Origin: UMGS1840 sp045661305
GTDB lineage: Bacteria; Bacillota; Clostridia; UMGS1840
NCBI GenBank assembly: GCA_045661305.1
Contig: JAZRFJ010000006.1
Coordinates: 28,525-92,524 of the forward strand
Direction: 5' to 3'
Length of the DNA stretch: 64,000 nucleotides
Positions 36,792 through 45,051 of the stretch are shown one piece after another (positions within the stretch are counted from its first letter, which is position 1; each line of letters opens with the position of its first letter). The notes under the pieces were generated by a model, which had not been told where the DNA came from, did not search any database, and worked only from the letters and a program-made list of their open reading frames with translations. Position numbers and translations under genes: made by a program.

Positions 36792-36977
36792 ATGGCTAAA
36801 AAAGCAATGATTTTAAAACAGCAGAAAACGCAGAAATACAAAACAAGAGAATACAACAGATGTAAAATCTGCGGAAGACCACATGCTTATCTTCGTAAAT
36901 ACGGTATCTGCCGTATCTGCTTCAGAGAATTAGCTTACAAAGGTCAGATTCCTGGCGTTAAGAAAGCAAGCTGGTAA
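36792..36977 (+). CDS. rpsN: 30S ribosomal protein S14 type Z
   Basis: The 61-residue S14 is the zinc-binding form: CKICGRPHAYLRKYGICRIC carries the CxxC...CxxC ligands, and KAMILKQQKTQKYKTREYNR is the family start. The short type-Z length is normal for Firmicutes. AAGGGAAGG precedes the ATG. Confidence 0.97.
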   Translation: MAKKAMILKQQKTQKYKTREYNRCKICGRPHAYLRKYGICRICFRELAYKGQIPGVKKASW

Positions 36978-37033
36978 AATTAAAATTTCAGCCTTTTAAA
37001 AAAGGCTAATAAAACAATAAAAACATGGTTTTA

Positions 37034-37070
37034 GGTAAGTCGTATCACCACAGGCGTGATAAACAATACC
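37034..37070 (+). promoter_or_regulatory. Two-tier hairpin before rpsH
   Basis: GGTA (37034-37037) pairs with TACC (37067-37070), and TATCAC (37043-37048) with GTGATA (37056-37061), separated by an internal loop (AGTCG and AACAA). A simpler hairpin AGCCTTTT/AAAAGGCT lies at 36991-37008. S8 controls the spc operon in E. coli from a nearby mRNA site; a comparable role here is only a hypothesis. Confidence 0.45.
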
Positions 37071-37089
37071 TTGAAAAGGAGGCAACAAA

Positions 37090-37488
37090 ATGCAAATAAC
37101 AGATCCAATTGCAGATATGCTTACAAGAATCAGAAATGCAGGCTCAGCAAAGCATGATACTGTTGATGTTCCGGCATCAAACATGAAAAAAGCTATCGCT
37201 GAAATCCTTTTGGAAGAAGGATATATCAAAAACTTCCAGTTAATCGACAACAGCACACAGGGTATTATAAGAATTACTCTTAAATACGGTGCTAACAAAA
37301 AGAATGTAATCAGTGGTTTGAAGAGAGTTTCAAAACCGGGCTTGAGAGTTTACTCAAAGAGCGAAGATATGCCTAAAGTATTAAAAGGCCTCGGTATAGC
37401 TCTTGTTTCAACATCAAAAGGAATCATGACTGATAAGAAAGCAAGACAGGAAAATGTCGGCGGCGAAGTACTCGCTTATATTTGGTAA
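37090..37488 (+). CDS. rpsH: 30S ribosomal protein S8
   Basis: The 132-residue S8 (TDPIADMLTRIRNAGSAKHD, GLRVYSKSEDMPKVLKGLG, STSKGIMTDKKARQENVGGE) is complete. It binds the central 16S rRNA domain and is the spc operon repressor in E. coli. AAAAGGAGG precedes the ATG. Confidence 0.98.
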   Translation: MQITDPIADMLTRIRNAGSAKHDTVDVPASNMKKAIAEILLEEGYIKNFQLIDNSTQGIIRITLKYGANKKNVISGLKRVSKPGLRVYSKSEDMPKVLKGLGIALVSTSKGIMTDKKARQENVGGEVLAYIW

Positions 37489-37503
37489 TGGAGGGTAAGG
37501 ATT

Positions 37504-38052
37504 ATGTCAAGAATAGGTAGAATGCCGATCTCTATACCAAGCGGTGTTGAAATCAAAATCGGCGACGAAAATGTTGTTACGGTTAAAGGTAAACTCGGAA
37601 CTTTGGAACAGAAATTCAACAAAAACATGACAATAAAAGTTGAAAACAACGAAGTTCTTGTTACAAGACCTAACGATGATAAAGAGAACAGATCACTTCA
37701 CGGTTTGACACGTACACTTATAGCTAATATGGTTAAGGGTGTAACAGACGGATTTACAAAAGAGCTTGAAATCAACGGTGTTGGTTACAGGGTTGCAAAA
37801 CAGGGTAACAAAATAGTGATGAACCTCGGTTATTCACATCAGGTTGAAATGGAAGAAATTCCTGGAATCAAACTTGAATGCCCATCAGCAAACAAAATTA
37901 CAGTAACCGGTCCTGACAAGCAGATTGTAGGTCAGTTTGCTGCAAAAATCAGAGAAAAAAGACCACCTGAACCATATAAAGGCAAAGGTATCAAATATGC
38001 TGATGAAGTTATTATCAGAAAAGAAGGTAAAACCGGTGCTAAGAAGAAATAA
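37504..38052 (+). CDS. rplF: 50S ribosomal protein L6
   Basis: The 182-residue L6 has MSRIGRMPISIPSGVEIKI, LHGLTRTLIANMVKGV and REKRPPEPYKGKGIKYADE, the expected two-domain protein near the factor-binding site. TGGAGGG precedes the ATG. Confidence 0.98.
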   Translation: MSRIGRMPISIPSGVEIKIGDENVVTVKGKLGTLEQKFNKNMTIKVENNEVLVTRPNDDKENRSLHGLTRTLIANMVKGVTDGFTKELEINGVGYRVAKQGNKIVMNLGYSHQVEMEEIPGIKLECPSANKITVTGPDKQIVGQFAAKIREKRPPEPYKGKGIKYADEVIIRKEGKTGAKKK

Positions 38053-38103
38053 GCTTAGCATTGCAGCTTAAATCAATTTAAGTATGTTAAAGGAGTGAAA
38101 ACA

Positions 38104-38466
38104 GTGATTAAAAAAGTTAGTAGCAATAAAGCAAGAATTAAGAGACATTATAGAATAAGAAATAAGATTAGCGGAACAGCTGAGAGACCAAGACTCAGCG
38201 TTTACCGTAGCTTAAATCATATTTACGCTCAGCTTATCGATGATGTAGCAGGCGTAACTTTGGCAAGTGCATCAACTTTAAGTGCTGAATTCGGAAAGAA
38301 GAACGGCGGAAATGTTGAAGCAGCAAAAGAAATCGGCTTAATGATAGCTAAAAAAGCAGCTGAAAAAGGTATTACAACAGTAGTATTTGACAGAAGCGGA
38401 TATTTATATCACGGAAGAGTTGCTGCATTAGCTGACGGAGCCAGAGAAGGCGGACTTCAGTTCTAA
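38104..38466 (+). CDS. rplR: 50S ribosomal protein L18
   Basis: The 120-residue L18 has RIKRHYRIRNKISGTAERPR and a C-terminal FDRSGYLYHGRVAALADGAREGGL, which bind 5S rRNA. I chose GTG 38104 because AGGAG at 38091-38095 lies 8 bases upstream; the in-frame GTG at 38095 overlaps that site. Confidence 0.95.
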   Translation: MIKKVSSNKARIKRHYRIRNKISGTAERPRLSVYRSLNHIYAQLIDDVAGVTLASASTLSAEFGKKNGGNVEAAKEIGLMIAKKAAEKGITTVVFDRSGYLYHGRVAALADGAREGGLQF

Positions 38467-38494
38467 TGGAACTCGATAAGGAGGAGAAGAAAGC

Positions 38495-39001
38495 ATGAAT
38501 CAAACAAAAATAGATCCATCAGTTTTGGATATAAAAGAAAAAGTAGTTGCTTTAAACAGAGTTGCTAAGGTTGTTAAGGGTGGTAGAACATTCCGTTTCT
38601 CAGCTTTGGTTGTTGTAGGTGACGAAAACGGTAGAGTAGGATGCGGTATGGGTAAAGCTGCCGAAATTCCTGACGCTATCAGAAAAGGTATCGAAGATGC
38701 TAAGAAAAACATGGTTGAAGTTGCACTTTACAAAACATCAATTCCACACGAAATAATCGGTGAATTTGGTGCAGGAAGAGTTCTTCTTAAACCAGCAGCA
38801 GAAGGTACAGGTGTTATCGCCGGCGGAGCTGTAAGAGCAGTTGTTGAGCTCGCAGGTATCAGAGATATCAGAACAAAGTGCTTGAGATCAAACAATCCAA
38901 GAAATGTTGTTTGTGCAACAATTGAAGGTCTCAAGAACCTTATGAGTTTAAAAGAATCAGCCGATAAAAGAGGCAAAACTCCGGCAGAAATCGTTAAATA
39001 A
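38495..39001 (+). CDS. rpsE: 30S ribosomal protein S5
   Basis: The 168-residue S5 has the double-stranded-RNA-binding-like KVVKGGRTFRFSALVVVGDE, GKAAEIPDAIRKGIEDAKKNM and LLKPAAEGTGVIAGGAVRAV. It lies near the decoding centre and is linked to translational fidelity. AAGGAGGAG precedes the ATG. Confidence 0.98.
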   Translation: MNQTKIDPSVLDIKEKVVALNRVAKVVKGGRTFRFSALVVVGDENGRVGCGMGKAAEIPDAIRKGIEDAKKNMVEVALYKTSIPHEIIGEFGAGRVLLKPAAEGTGVIAGGAVRAVVELAGIRDIRTKCLRSNNPRNVVCATIEGLKNLMSLKESADKRGKTPAEIVK

Positions 39002-39037
39002 GCTTTTAAGTTATTTTGTATTTGATAAGAAAGGAGT

Positions 39038-39062
39038 AGCTTTCAACTAAAAATTGAAAGCT
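39038..39062 (+). promoter_or_regulatory. Hairpin between the ribosome-binding site and the start of rpmD
   Basis: AGCTTTCAA (39038-39046) pairs perfectly with TTGAAAGCT (39054-39062) around a 7-base loop. The purine-rich AAGGAG (39031-39036) is 39 bases from the ATG in linear distance but only about 14 if the hairpin forms; CGGGGA at 39063-39068 is an alternative ribosome-binding site. Confidence 0.6.
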
Positions 39063-39075
39063 CGGGGACAAAAAA

Positions 39076-39255
39076 ATGGCTAAAATTAAAGTTGTTTTAA
39101 AGAAAAGCCTGATTGGACGCCTTGACAGTCATATCAAAACTGCCAATGCACTCGGCTTGAAAAAAATAAGAGATGAAAAAATCCATAACGATACACCTCA
39201 GATCAGAGGTATGGTTAAAAAAGTATCATATCTTTTAGATGTAGAAGAAATGTAA
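39076..39255 (+). CDS. rpmD: 50S ribosomal protein L30
   Basis: This 59-residue gene has the family blocks KVVLKKSLIGRLDSHIKTAN, ALGLKKIRDEKIHNDTPQIR and GMVKKVSYLLDVEE, all normal for bacterial L30. It sits between rpsE and rplO as expected. The region before the ATG at 39076 holds an unusual hairpin that may control its translation. Confidence 0.95.
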   Translation: MAKIKVVLKKSLIGRLDSHIKTANALGLKKIRDEKIHNDTPQIRGMVKKVSYLLDVEEM

Positions 39256-39301
39256 TTTTACATTTTGACAGCACAAATAATTATGGAGGTGTATTTATAC
39301 T

Positions 39302-39742
39302 ATGAAAATCAATGATTTATCACCTGCAGCAGGAAGCACAAAAAAACGCTACAGAAAAGGTAGAGGTCATGCTTCCGGTAACGGAAAACAGGCAGGTAAG
39401 GGACATAAAGGTCAGAAAGCCAGATCAGGCGGCGGTGTAAGACCGGGCTTTGAAGGCGGACAGATGCCTTTGGCAAGAAGACTTCCTAAAAGAGGTTTCA
39501 AAAACCACTTCAGCAAAAAATATACAGAAATCACAATCGCAGATCTTGAAAGATTTGAAAACGGAACAGAAGTTACAGCAGAACTTCTTCTCGAAACAGG
39601 TGTGATTTCAAAAGTAAATGACGGAATAGTAGTTTTAAACAGAGGAGAATTAACCAAGAAGCTTACCGTAAAAGCTGCAAGATTTACAAAATCAGCTGCT
39701 GAAAAGATTAATGCTTTAGGCGGAAAGACAGAGGTGATCTAA
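39302..39742 (+). CDS. rplO: 50S ribosomal protein L15
   Basis: The 146-residue L15 has the Gly-rich, basic N-terminal extension (KRYRKGRGHASGNGKQAGKG, SGGGVRPGFEGGQMPLARRL) and the globular C-terminus ending in ALGGKTEVI. ATGGAGGTG precedes the ATG. Its stop is one base before secY, so the pair is coupled. Confidence 0.97.
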   Translation: MKINDLSPAAGSTKKRYRKGRGHASGNGKQAGKGHKGQKARSGGGVRPGFEGGQMPLARRLPKRGFKNHFSKKYTEITIADLERFENGTEVTAELLLETGVISKVNDGIVVLNRGELTKKLTVKAARFTKSAAEKINALGGKTEVI

Positions 39743-39743
39743 T

Positions 39744-40994
39744 ATGTTACGCATATTAAAAGACGCATGGAAGATTCCTGATTTAAGAAAGAAAATCTTA
39801 TATACAGTTCTTCTTTTGGTTGTTTTCAGATTTGGCGCACATATTCCGGTTCCTTTTGTAAACAGAGAGTTGTTGGAAACAATTTTCGGTGGAAACAATT
39901 CTTCATTGTTCGGTCTTGCAAACATCGTTTCAGGCCGTGCATTGCAGAATGCGACAATATTCGCAATGAGTATTACACCATATATCAACTCATCAATTAT
40001 TATGCAGCTTCTTACAGTTGCTATCCCTGCTTTGGAAAGAATTTCTAAAGAAGGCGAAGAAGGAAGAAAAGTTATTGCAAGATGGACTCGTTATGTAACA
40101 GTTATCCTTGCATTCGTTCAGGCAACAGGCTTATGGCTTACAGTTGCAGCACAGAAGAATGTGCTTACTTTCTTCGTTGTTGTTCTTTCGTTCACAGCAG
40201 GTACTGCATTTCTTATGTGGCTTGCTGAGCAGATTAACGAAAAAGGCGTTGGTAACGGTATTTCCCTTATCATCTTCGCTGGTATCCTTTCAGGACTTCC
40301 AAGCGGAATACGCGCACTTGTTGGTAACAGCAAGAACTGGTTTATGCTCATTGTAGTTGCTGTAATAGCAGTTTTAATTATAGGTCTTATCGTATTCTTC
40401 GATAATTCCGAAAGAAGAATTCCGGTACAGTATGCAAAGATTACACGCGGAAGAAAAATGTATGGCGGACAAAGCACAAACATCCCGATTAAAATCATGA
40501 TGTCAGGTGTTATGCCTATTATCTTCGCTGTTTCTTTGATGGCATTCCCTGCAACACTCGGACAGATGTTCGGTAAGGACGCTGCTTCCGGCGGTGTATG
40601 GGGCGGAATTATTTCCTGGTTCTCACCGGGACATCCGTTCTATTCAATATTGTACTTTTTGCTTATCATAGCATTCACATTCTTCTATACAGAAATTCAG
40701 TTCAATCCGATTGAAGTTTCAAACAATATCAAGAACAACGGCGGATTTGTTCCGGGCTTAAGACCTGGTAAACCAACAAGCGAGTTTATTGCAAAGGTTC
40801 TTCACAGAATCACATGGGTAGGCGCTTTCGTTATCGCAATGATTGCTATTCTTCCTACATTCTTTACAAGAATCAATCCTGCATTCTCATTTGGCGGAAC
40901 ATCAATCCTTATTGTAATTGGTGTTGCACTTGAAACAGTAAGACAGATTGAATCTCAGATGCTTATGAGACACTATAAAGGTTTTCTTGATTAA
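39744..40994 (+). CDS. secY: Protein translocase subunit SecY
   Basis: The 416-residue SecY has about ten membrane segments, with LRKKILYTVLLLVVFRFGAHIPVP at the start, the plug-region NIVSGRALQNATIFAMSITPYINSS and the cytoplasmic loop FNPIEVSNNIKNNGGFVPGLRPG. It forms the protein-conducting channel of the Sec system. GAGGTGATC precedes the ATG, inside the rplO end. Confidence 0.98.
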   Translation: MLRILKDAWKIPDLRKKILYTVLLLVVFRFGAHIPVPFVNRELLETIFGGNNSSLFGLANIVSGRALQNATIFAMSITPYINSSIIMQLLTVAIPALERISKEGEEGRKVIARWTRYVTVILAFVQATGLWLTVAAQKNVLTFFVVVLSFTAGTAFLMWLAEQINEKGVGNGISLIIFAGILSGLPSGIRALVGNSKNWFMLIVVAVIAVLIIGLIVFFDNSERRIPVQYAKITRGRKMYGGQSTNIPIKIMMSGVMPIIFAVSLMAFPATLGQMFGKDAASGGVWGGIISWFSPGHPFYSILYFLLIIAFTFFYTEIQFNPIEVSNNIKNNGGFVPGLRPGKPTSEFIAKVLHRITWVGAFVIAMIAILPTFFTRINPAFSFGGTSILIVIGVALETVRQIESQMLMRHYKGFLD

Positions 40995-41074
40995 TAAGAG
41001 TAAGAACCGTTTTGGTGAAATACCTTCGGGGCGGTCGGAAGATTGCCCCGTGAAATAAGAAAGGTACGGCGAAA

Positions 41075-41713
41075 ATGATTTTAACAATATTGGGAGCACC
41101 GGGTGCCGGTAAAGGTACTATGGCAAAAGAATTATCCGAAGCTCTTAAAATTCCTACTATCTCGACAGGTGCATTGCTCAGAACTGAAATTTCGAGTGGA
41201 AGCAAGCGTGGAGAAATGATTGACGCACTTATATCAAAAGGAAATTTTGTTCCCGATGAGGTAATTGTTGAAATTTTGCTTGACCGTCTTAAAAATGATG
41301 ACTGCAAAAACGGTTACATTTTAGATGGCTTTCCTCGTAATATTGAGCAGGCAACTCACCTTGCGGATTACGGAATAAAGCTGGATGCAGCTTTGCTAAT
41401 CGAGGTTTCTGAAAAAGAAATAATCGAAAGACTTACGGGAAGAAGAGAATGTGAAAAATGCAGAGCAACTTATCACATAAAGTCAAACCCGCCAAAATAT
41501 GCAGGAATGTGCGATGTTTGTGGCGGAAAGCTTGGAAGACGCTCTGATGACCGTAAGGATATAATCTTAAACAGAATTTCGATATATAAAAAGGAAACCG
41601 AGCCACTAATTTCTTTCTTTAAAGAAAGAGACCTTCTTATTGAAGTAAGAGGCGAAAAAACAGTGGCGGAAACTAAAAAAAGTGTATTTACAGCACTTGG
41701 TGTAAATGTATGA
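41075..41713 (+). CDS. adk: Adenylate kinase, zinc-type LID
   Basis: The 212-residue Adk has the P-loop GAPGAGKGT (7-15), the DGFPRN AMP-binding motif and a LID domain with four cysteines (CEKC and CDVC), typical of Gram-positive zinc-binding forms. It equilibrates ATP, ADP and AMP. GAAAGGTACGGCG precedes the ATG, and the last four bases overlap map (ATGA). Confidence 0.97.
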   Translation: MILTILGAPGAGKGTMAKELSEALKIPTISTGALLRTEISSGSKRGEMIDALISKGNFVPDEVIVEILLDRLKNDDCKNGYILDGFPRNIEQATHLADYGIKLDAALLIEVSEKEIIERLTGRRECEKCRATYHIKSNPPKYAGMCDVCGGKLGRRSDDRKDIILNRISIYKKETEPLISFFKERDLLIEVRGEKTVAETKKSVFTALGVNV

Positions 41714-42462
41714 TATATATTAAAAACAAAGAAGAAATTCTTCTTATGAAGAAAGCCGGTCAGATAACTAAGGGTGCGCTCACAAAGGCGCTTGAGGCTG
41801 TCAAACCGGGAGTTACAACTTTACAGCTTGATAAGATTGCAGCAGAATTTATTTCAAAATGCGGAGCTACTGCTTCATTCTATAAATATAACGGCTTCCC
41901 AAAGCACATTTGTGTATCTGTGAATAACGAGGTTGTTCACGGTATCCCCTCAAATAACAGGGTAATTCAGGAAGGCGATATTGTAAGTATAGACTGCGGT
42001 GCTTGTTATAAAGGTTATCATGGCGACTGTGCTGATACGGTGATAGTCGGAAATGTTTCGGACGAGATAAGAAAACTCGTTGAGGTAACAAGGGAAAGCT
42101 TTTATATCGGTATCAAAAATGCAGTAGACGGCAATCGTGTAGGCGACATTTCCGAAGCAATTCAAAGCTATGTGGAAAAAAACGGCTTTTCGATTGTCCG
42201 AGACCTTGAAGGTCACGGCATAGGAGCAAATCTTCACGAAGGTCCCTCAGTTCCGAACTTCGGGACAAAAGGAAAAGGTGCAAGACTTGTTTCAAATATG
42301 ACGATAGCTGTTGAGCCTATGGTTAATATAGGCACATACAGAGTTGACTGTGATGAAAAAAACGGCTGGACTATCCGAACAGTTGACGGTAAATATTCTG
42401 CACATTATGAAAATACAATTCTTATCACTAAGGAAGAACCTATAATTCTGACAACGCTTTAA
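41710..42462 (+). CDS. map: Methionine aminopeptidase type I
   Basis: The 250-residue enzyme has the metal ligands in VSIDCGACYKGYHGDCADTVIV (two Asp), the histidine in EGHGIGANLHEGPSVPN, and Glu residues in AVEPMV and ENTILIT. It removes the initiator methionine from new proteins. Its ATG overlaps the adk stop, so the two are co-translated. Confidence 0.97.
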   Translation: MIYIKNKEEILLMKKAGQITKGALTKALEAVKPGVTTLQLDKIAAEFISKCGATASFYKYNGFPKHICVSVNNEVVHGIPSNNRVIQEGDIVSIDCGACYKGYHGDCADTVIVGNVSDEIRKLVEVTRESFYIGIKNAVDGNRVGDISEAIQSYVEKNGFSIVRDLEGHGIGANLHEGPSVPNFGTKGKGARLVSNMTIAVEPMVNIGTYRVDCDEKNGWTIRTVDGKYSAHYENTILITKEEPIILTTL

Positions 42463-42475
42463 GGAGGCAGACTGA

Positions 42476-42760
42476 ATGTATAAAATCGGAGATTTGGTTA
42501 TATCAAAAAGCGGACGCGATAAAGACAGAGCCTTTATGGTTGTCGGAATAATAGATGAGGCTTATGTTTATATTGCAGACGGCTCTTTAAGAAAGCTTGA
42601 AAATCCTAAAAAGAAAAAGATAAAGCATCTTGAATTTTCCGGTCATGCAAGTGAGCGTATAGCACTTAAACTGAGTGAAGATGAAAAAATAACAAACTCT
42701 GAGCTCAGAAAAATGTTAAAGGATAAGGCTGAAGCTTTGTCCGAAGATGCAGATAAATAA
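42476..42760 (+). CDS. KOW-domain RNA-binding protein (L14e/YbzG type)
   Basis: A 94-residue protein with a KOW-like N-terminus (IGDLVISKSGRDKDRAFMVVG, IADGSLRKLENPKKKK) and a charged C-terminal helix. It lies between map and infA, the usual place of the Firmicutes YbzG-type gene, whose function is not settled. AAGGAGG precedes the ATG. Confidence 0.85.
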   Translation: MYKIGDLVISKSGRDKDRAFMVVGIIDEAYVYIADGSLRKLENPKKKKIKHLEFSGHASERIALKLSEDEKITNSELRKMLKDKAEALSEDADK

Positions 42761-42793
42761 AGTGATAACGCAATAAACACGGAGGGAAAAAGT

Positions 42794-43012
42794 ATGGCTA
42801 AAGATGATGTACTTGAGTTAGAGGGTACAGTGCTTGAAGCTTTGCCAAATGCGATGTTCATAGTTGAACTCGAAAACGGCCATAAGATTACAGCACATAT
42901 ATCAGGTAAACTCAGAATGCATTATATTCGTATTTTGCCTGGTGATAAGGTAACACTTGAAATGTCACCTTACGACCTTACAAAAGGCAGAATAGTATGG
43001 AGAGCAAAGTAA
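42794..43012 (+). CDS. infA: Translation initiation factor IF-1
   Basis: The 72-residue IF-1 has LELEGTVLEALPNAMFIVEL, KITAHISGKLRMHYIRILPG and SPYDLTKGRIVWRAK, the complete OB fold that blocks the A site during initiation. GGAGGGAAA precedes the ATG. Confidence 0.98.
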   Translation: MAKDDVLELEGTVLEALPNAMFIVELENGHKITAHISGKLRMHYIRILPGDKVTLEMSPYDLTKGRIVWRAK

Positions 43013-43082
43013 GCAATTATTAAAATTTAAGCTAAAAAAAGAACAATATAAAAGTTCACGACAAAGATGGAGGTAAATGAAA

Positions 43083-43196
43083 ATGAAAGTAAGACCATCA
43101 GTTAAAAAAATTTGTGAAAAATGTAAAGTTATTCGCAGAAAAGGTAACATAATGGTTATTTGCGAAAACCCTAAGCATAAACAGAGACAGGGTTAA
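43083..43196 (+). CDS. rpmJ: 50S ribosomal protein L36
   Basis: This 37-residue gene starts MKVRPSVKKICEKCKVIRRK and ends NPKHKQRQG. The CxxC (11, 14), C27 and H32 zinc ligands mark the zinc-binding form. GGAGG lies in the preceding bases. Standard infA-rpmJ-rpsM order. Confidence 0.97.
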   Translation: MKVRPSVKKICEKCKVIRRKGNIMVICENPKHKQRQG

Positions 43197-43422
43197 TCCT
43201 AAAATTTAGGGAAATTTTTCTGTATAAAATCAAATTTTTTATGAAAAGGTGCGGCTGTATAGGATTTTTAAAAAAGTCTTATAAATCTTTTATATAAAAC
43301 ATTTGCTTTTAAAATATAAAAAAAGAAAAACAAAACAAAAAGAATTTTAAACACAAGCGGAAAACCGCACAAAACTAATTATTTAAAAACAAACAAAACA
43401 CACTAGGAGGTGCAAGTTTACT
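43197..43422 (+). other. AT-rich intercistronic region before rpsM
   Basis: About 226 bases, very A-rich. Two small hairpins can be drawn (CCTAAA/TTTAGG near 43199 and GCGG/CCGC at 43357-43368). No convincing promoter or terminator was seen. A strong AGGAGGTG lies just before rpsM. Confidence 0.35.
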
Positions 43423-43791
43423 ATGGCAAGAATAGCTGGTATCGATTTGCCAAGAGAAAAAAGAGTTGAAATCGGTTTAACTTATATTTATGGTATCGGT
43501 TTGTCCTCTTCAAGAAAGATTTTGGCTGAAACAGGAATTAATCCTGATACAAGAGTAAAAGACCTTACAGATGATGAAGTGGCTAAACTCAGAGACAATA
43601 TTGATAAAAACTTTAAAGTTGAAGGTGATCTTCGCCGTGACATTGCTATGGATATCAAGCGTTTGATTGAAATCGGCTGTTACAGAGGTCAGAGACACAG
43701 AAAAGGTTTACCTTGTCGTGGCCAGAGATCAAAAACAAATGCCAGAACAAGAAAAGGTCCAAGAAAGACCATGGCTAACAAAAAGAAATAA
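43423..43791 (+). CDS. rpsM: 30S ribosomal protein S13
   Basis: The 122-residue S13 has ARIAGIDLPREKRVEIGLTY, the helix-hairpin-helix GIGLSSSRKIL and the basic tail QRSKTNARTRKGPRK. It links the 30S head to L5. AGGAGGTGC precedes the ATG; first gene of the alpha group. Confidence 0.98.
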   Translation: MARIAGIDLPREKRVEIGLTYIYGIGLSSSRKILAETGINPDTRVKDLTDDEVAKLRDNIDKNFKVEGDLRRDIAMDIKRLIEIGCYRGQRHRKGLPCRGQRSKTNARTRKGPRKTMANKKK

Positions 43792-43835
43792 TTGATCTGT
43801 TTTTAAAGTTTCGATGAAAGGAATGATAAATTAAA

Positions 43836-44231
43836 ATGGCTAAAGCGGTTAAAAAAACAACCAGAAGAAGAAAAGAGAAGAAGCACATAGAAAAAGGAAG
43901 CGTGCATATTCAGTCTTCTTTCAATAATACAATAGTTACAATCACAGACATGGCAGGAAATGCTTTGTCTTGGGCAAGTGCAGGCGGACTCGGTTTCAGA
44001 GGTTCAAAGAAAAATACTCCTTTTGCAGCACAGATGGCTGCAGAAACAGCAGCAAAAGCTGCTATGGAGCACGGTCTTAAAACTGTTGAAGTTTTCGTTA
44101 AAGGTCCGGGTGCAGGAAGAGAAGCTGCAATCAGAGCATTGCAGACAGCAGGTTTGGAAGTTGTTATGATTAAGGATGTAACTCCTATACCACACAACGG
44201 ATGCAGACCACCAAAAAGAAGAAGAGTGTAG
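43836..44231 (+). CDS. rpsK: 30S ribosomal protein S11
   Basis: The 131-residue S11 has SFNNTIVTITDMAGNALSWAS and the conserved C-terminus DVTPIPHNGCRPPKRRRV, which ends naturally at a TAG codon. That stop is evidence against TAG reassignment. GAAAGGAATG precedes the ATG. Confidence 0.98.
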   Translation: MAKAVKKTTRRRKEKKHIEKGSVHIQSSFNNTIVTITDMAGNALSWASAGGLGFRGSKKNTPFAAQMAAETAAKAAMEHGLKTVEVFVKGPGAGREAAIRALQTAGLEVVMIKDVTPIPHNGCRPPKRRRV

Positions 44232-44259
44232 TTTTATTAAAATGGAGGTGTAAGAACAC

Positions 44260-44886
44260 ATGGCAAGATATACAGGTGCTGTATGTCGTTTGTGCAGAAG
44301 AGAAAATCAGAAGCTTTTCTTAAAAGGCACAAGATGTTATACAGAAAAATGTTCATTCAATAAAAGAGCTTATGCACCGGGTCAGCACGGTCAGGCTAGA
44401 AAAAAGGTATCCGAATACGGATTACAGCTTCGTGAAAAACAGAAAACAAGAAGATATTACGGTGTATTGGAAAGCCAGTTTGCAAGCTATTATGAAATGG
44501 CTGTTAAAAAAGAAGGAATCACAGGTGAAAACCTTCTTATCATCTTGGAAAGCAGACTCGATAATATTGTTTACAGATTAGGTTGGGCAACTTCAAGACC
44601 TGAAGCAAGACAGCTTGTAAGACACGGTCATTTTGAAGTAAACGGTGAGAAGGTAAATATTCCTTCATATCTCGTTAAAGCCGGTGATACAATCGTTATC
44701 AAAGACAAGAGCCGTTCAAGTGAAAAAATTAAGGCTATCCTTGATACAACAGATTCAAGAGTTGTTCCGGGCTGGTTGTCTGTTGACAAAAATTCTCTCA
44801 GTGCAACAGTTGTAAAAATGCCTGCAAGAGAAGATATAGATTTGCCAATCGAGGAACATCTTATTGTCGAATTATATTCAAAATAA
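44260..44886 (+). CDS. rpsD: 30S ribosomal protein S4, zinc-binding form
   Basis: The 208-residue S4 has an N-terminal cysteine cluster (CRLCRRE then CYTEKC) and the S4 RNA-binding domain LDNIVYRLGWATSRPEARQLV. S4 starts 30S assembly and in Bacillus represses its own mRNA. TGGAGGTG precedes the ATG. A hairpin follows. Confidence 0.97.
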   Translation: MARYTGAVCRLCRRENQKLFLKGTRCYTEKCSFNKRAYAPGQHGQARKKVSEYGLQLREKQKTRRYYGVLESQFASYYEMAVKKEGITGENLLIILESRLDNIVYRLGWATSRPEARQLVRHGHFEVNGEKVNIPSYLVKAGDTIVIKDKSRSSEKIKAILDTTDSRVVPGWLSVDKNSLSATVVKMPAREDIDLPIEEHLIVELYSK

Positions 44887-44887
44887 T

Positions 44888-44946
44888 AACATTTTGCTTG
44901 TCAAAAGTGTTTTCAAAAGCACTTTTGACAGCATAAAGATGTTTTT
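44888..44946 (+). promoter_or_regulatory. Long hairpin with T-tract between rpsD and rpoA
   Basis: GCT(T)GTCAAAAGTG (44896-44909) pairs with CACTTTTGACAGC (44920-44932), one bulged base, and AACAT/ATGTT (44888-44892, 44939-44943) closes the base, followed by T residues to 44946. It could act as a partial terminator, or stabilise the rpsD end. A second inverted repeat CACCCC/GGGGTG (45023-45036) abuts the rpoA ribosome-binding site. Confidence 0.6.
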
Positions 44947-45051
44947 ATATTTGAAAAAAGAGACCCATAAGATTGTTTGCAAGTAAATCTCACATTACAG
45001 TAATTTACGATCATATAGAATACACCCCAAGGGGTGAAGGAGGGTCAAACA

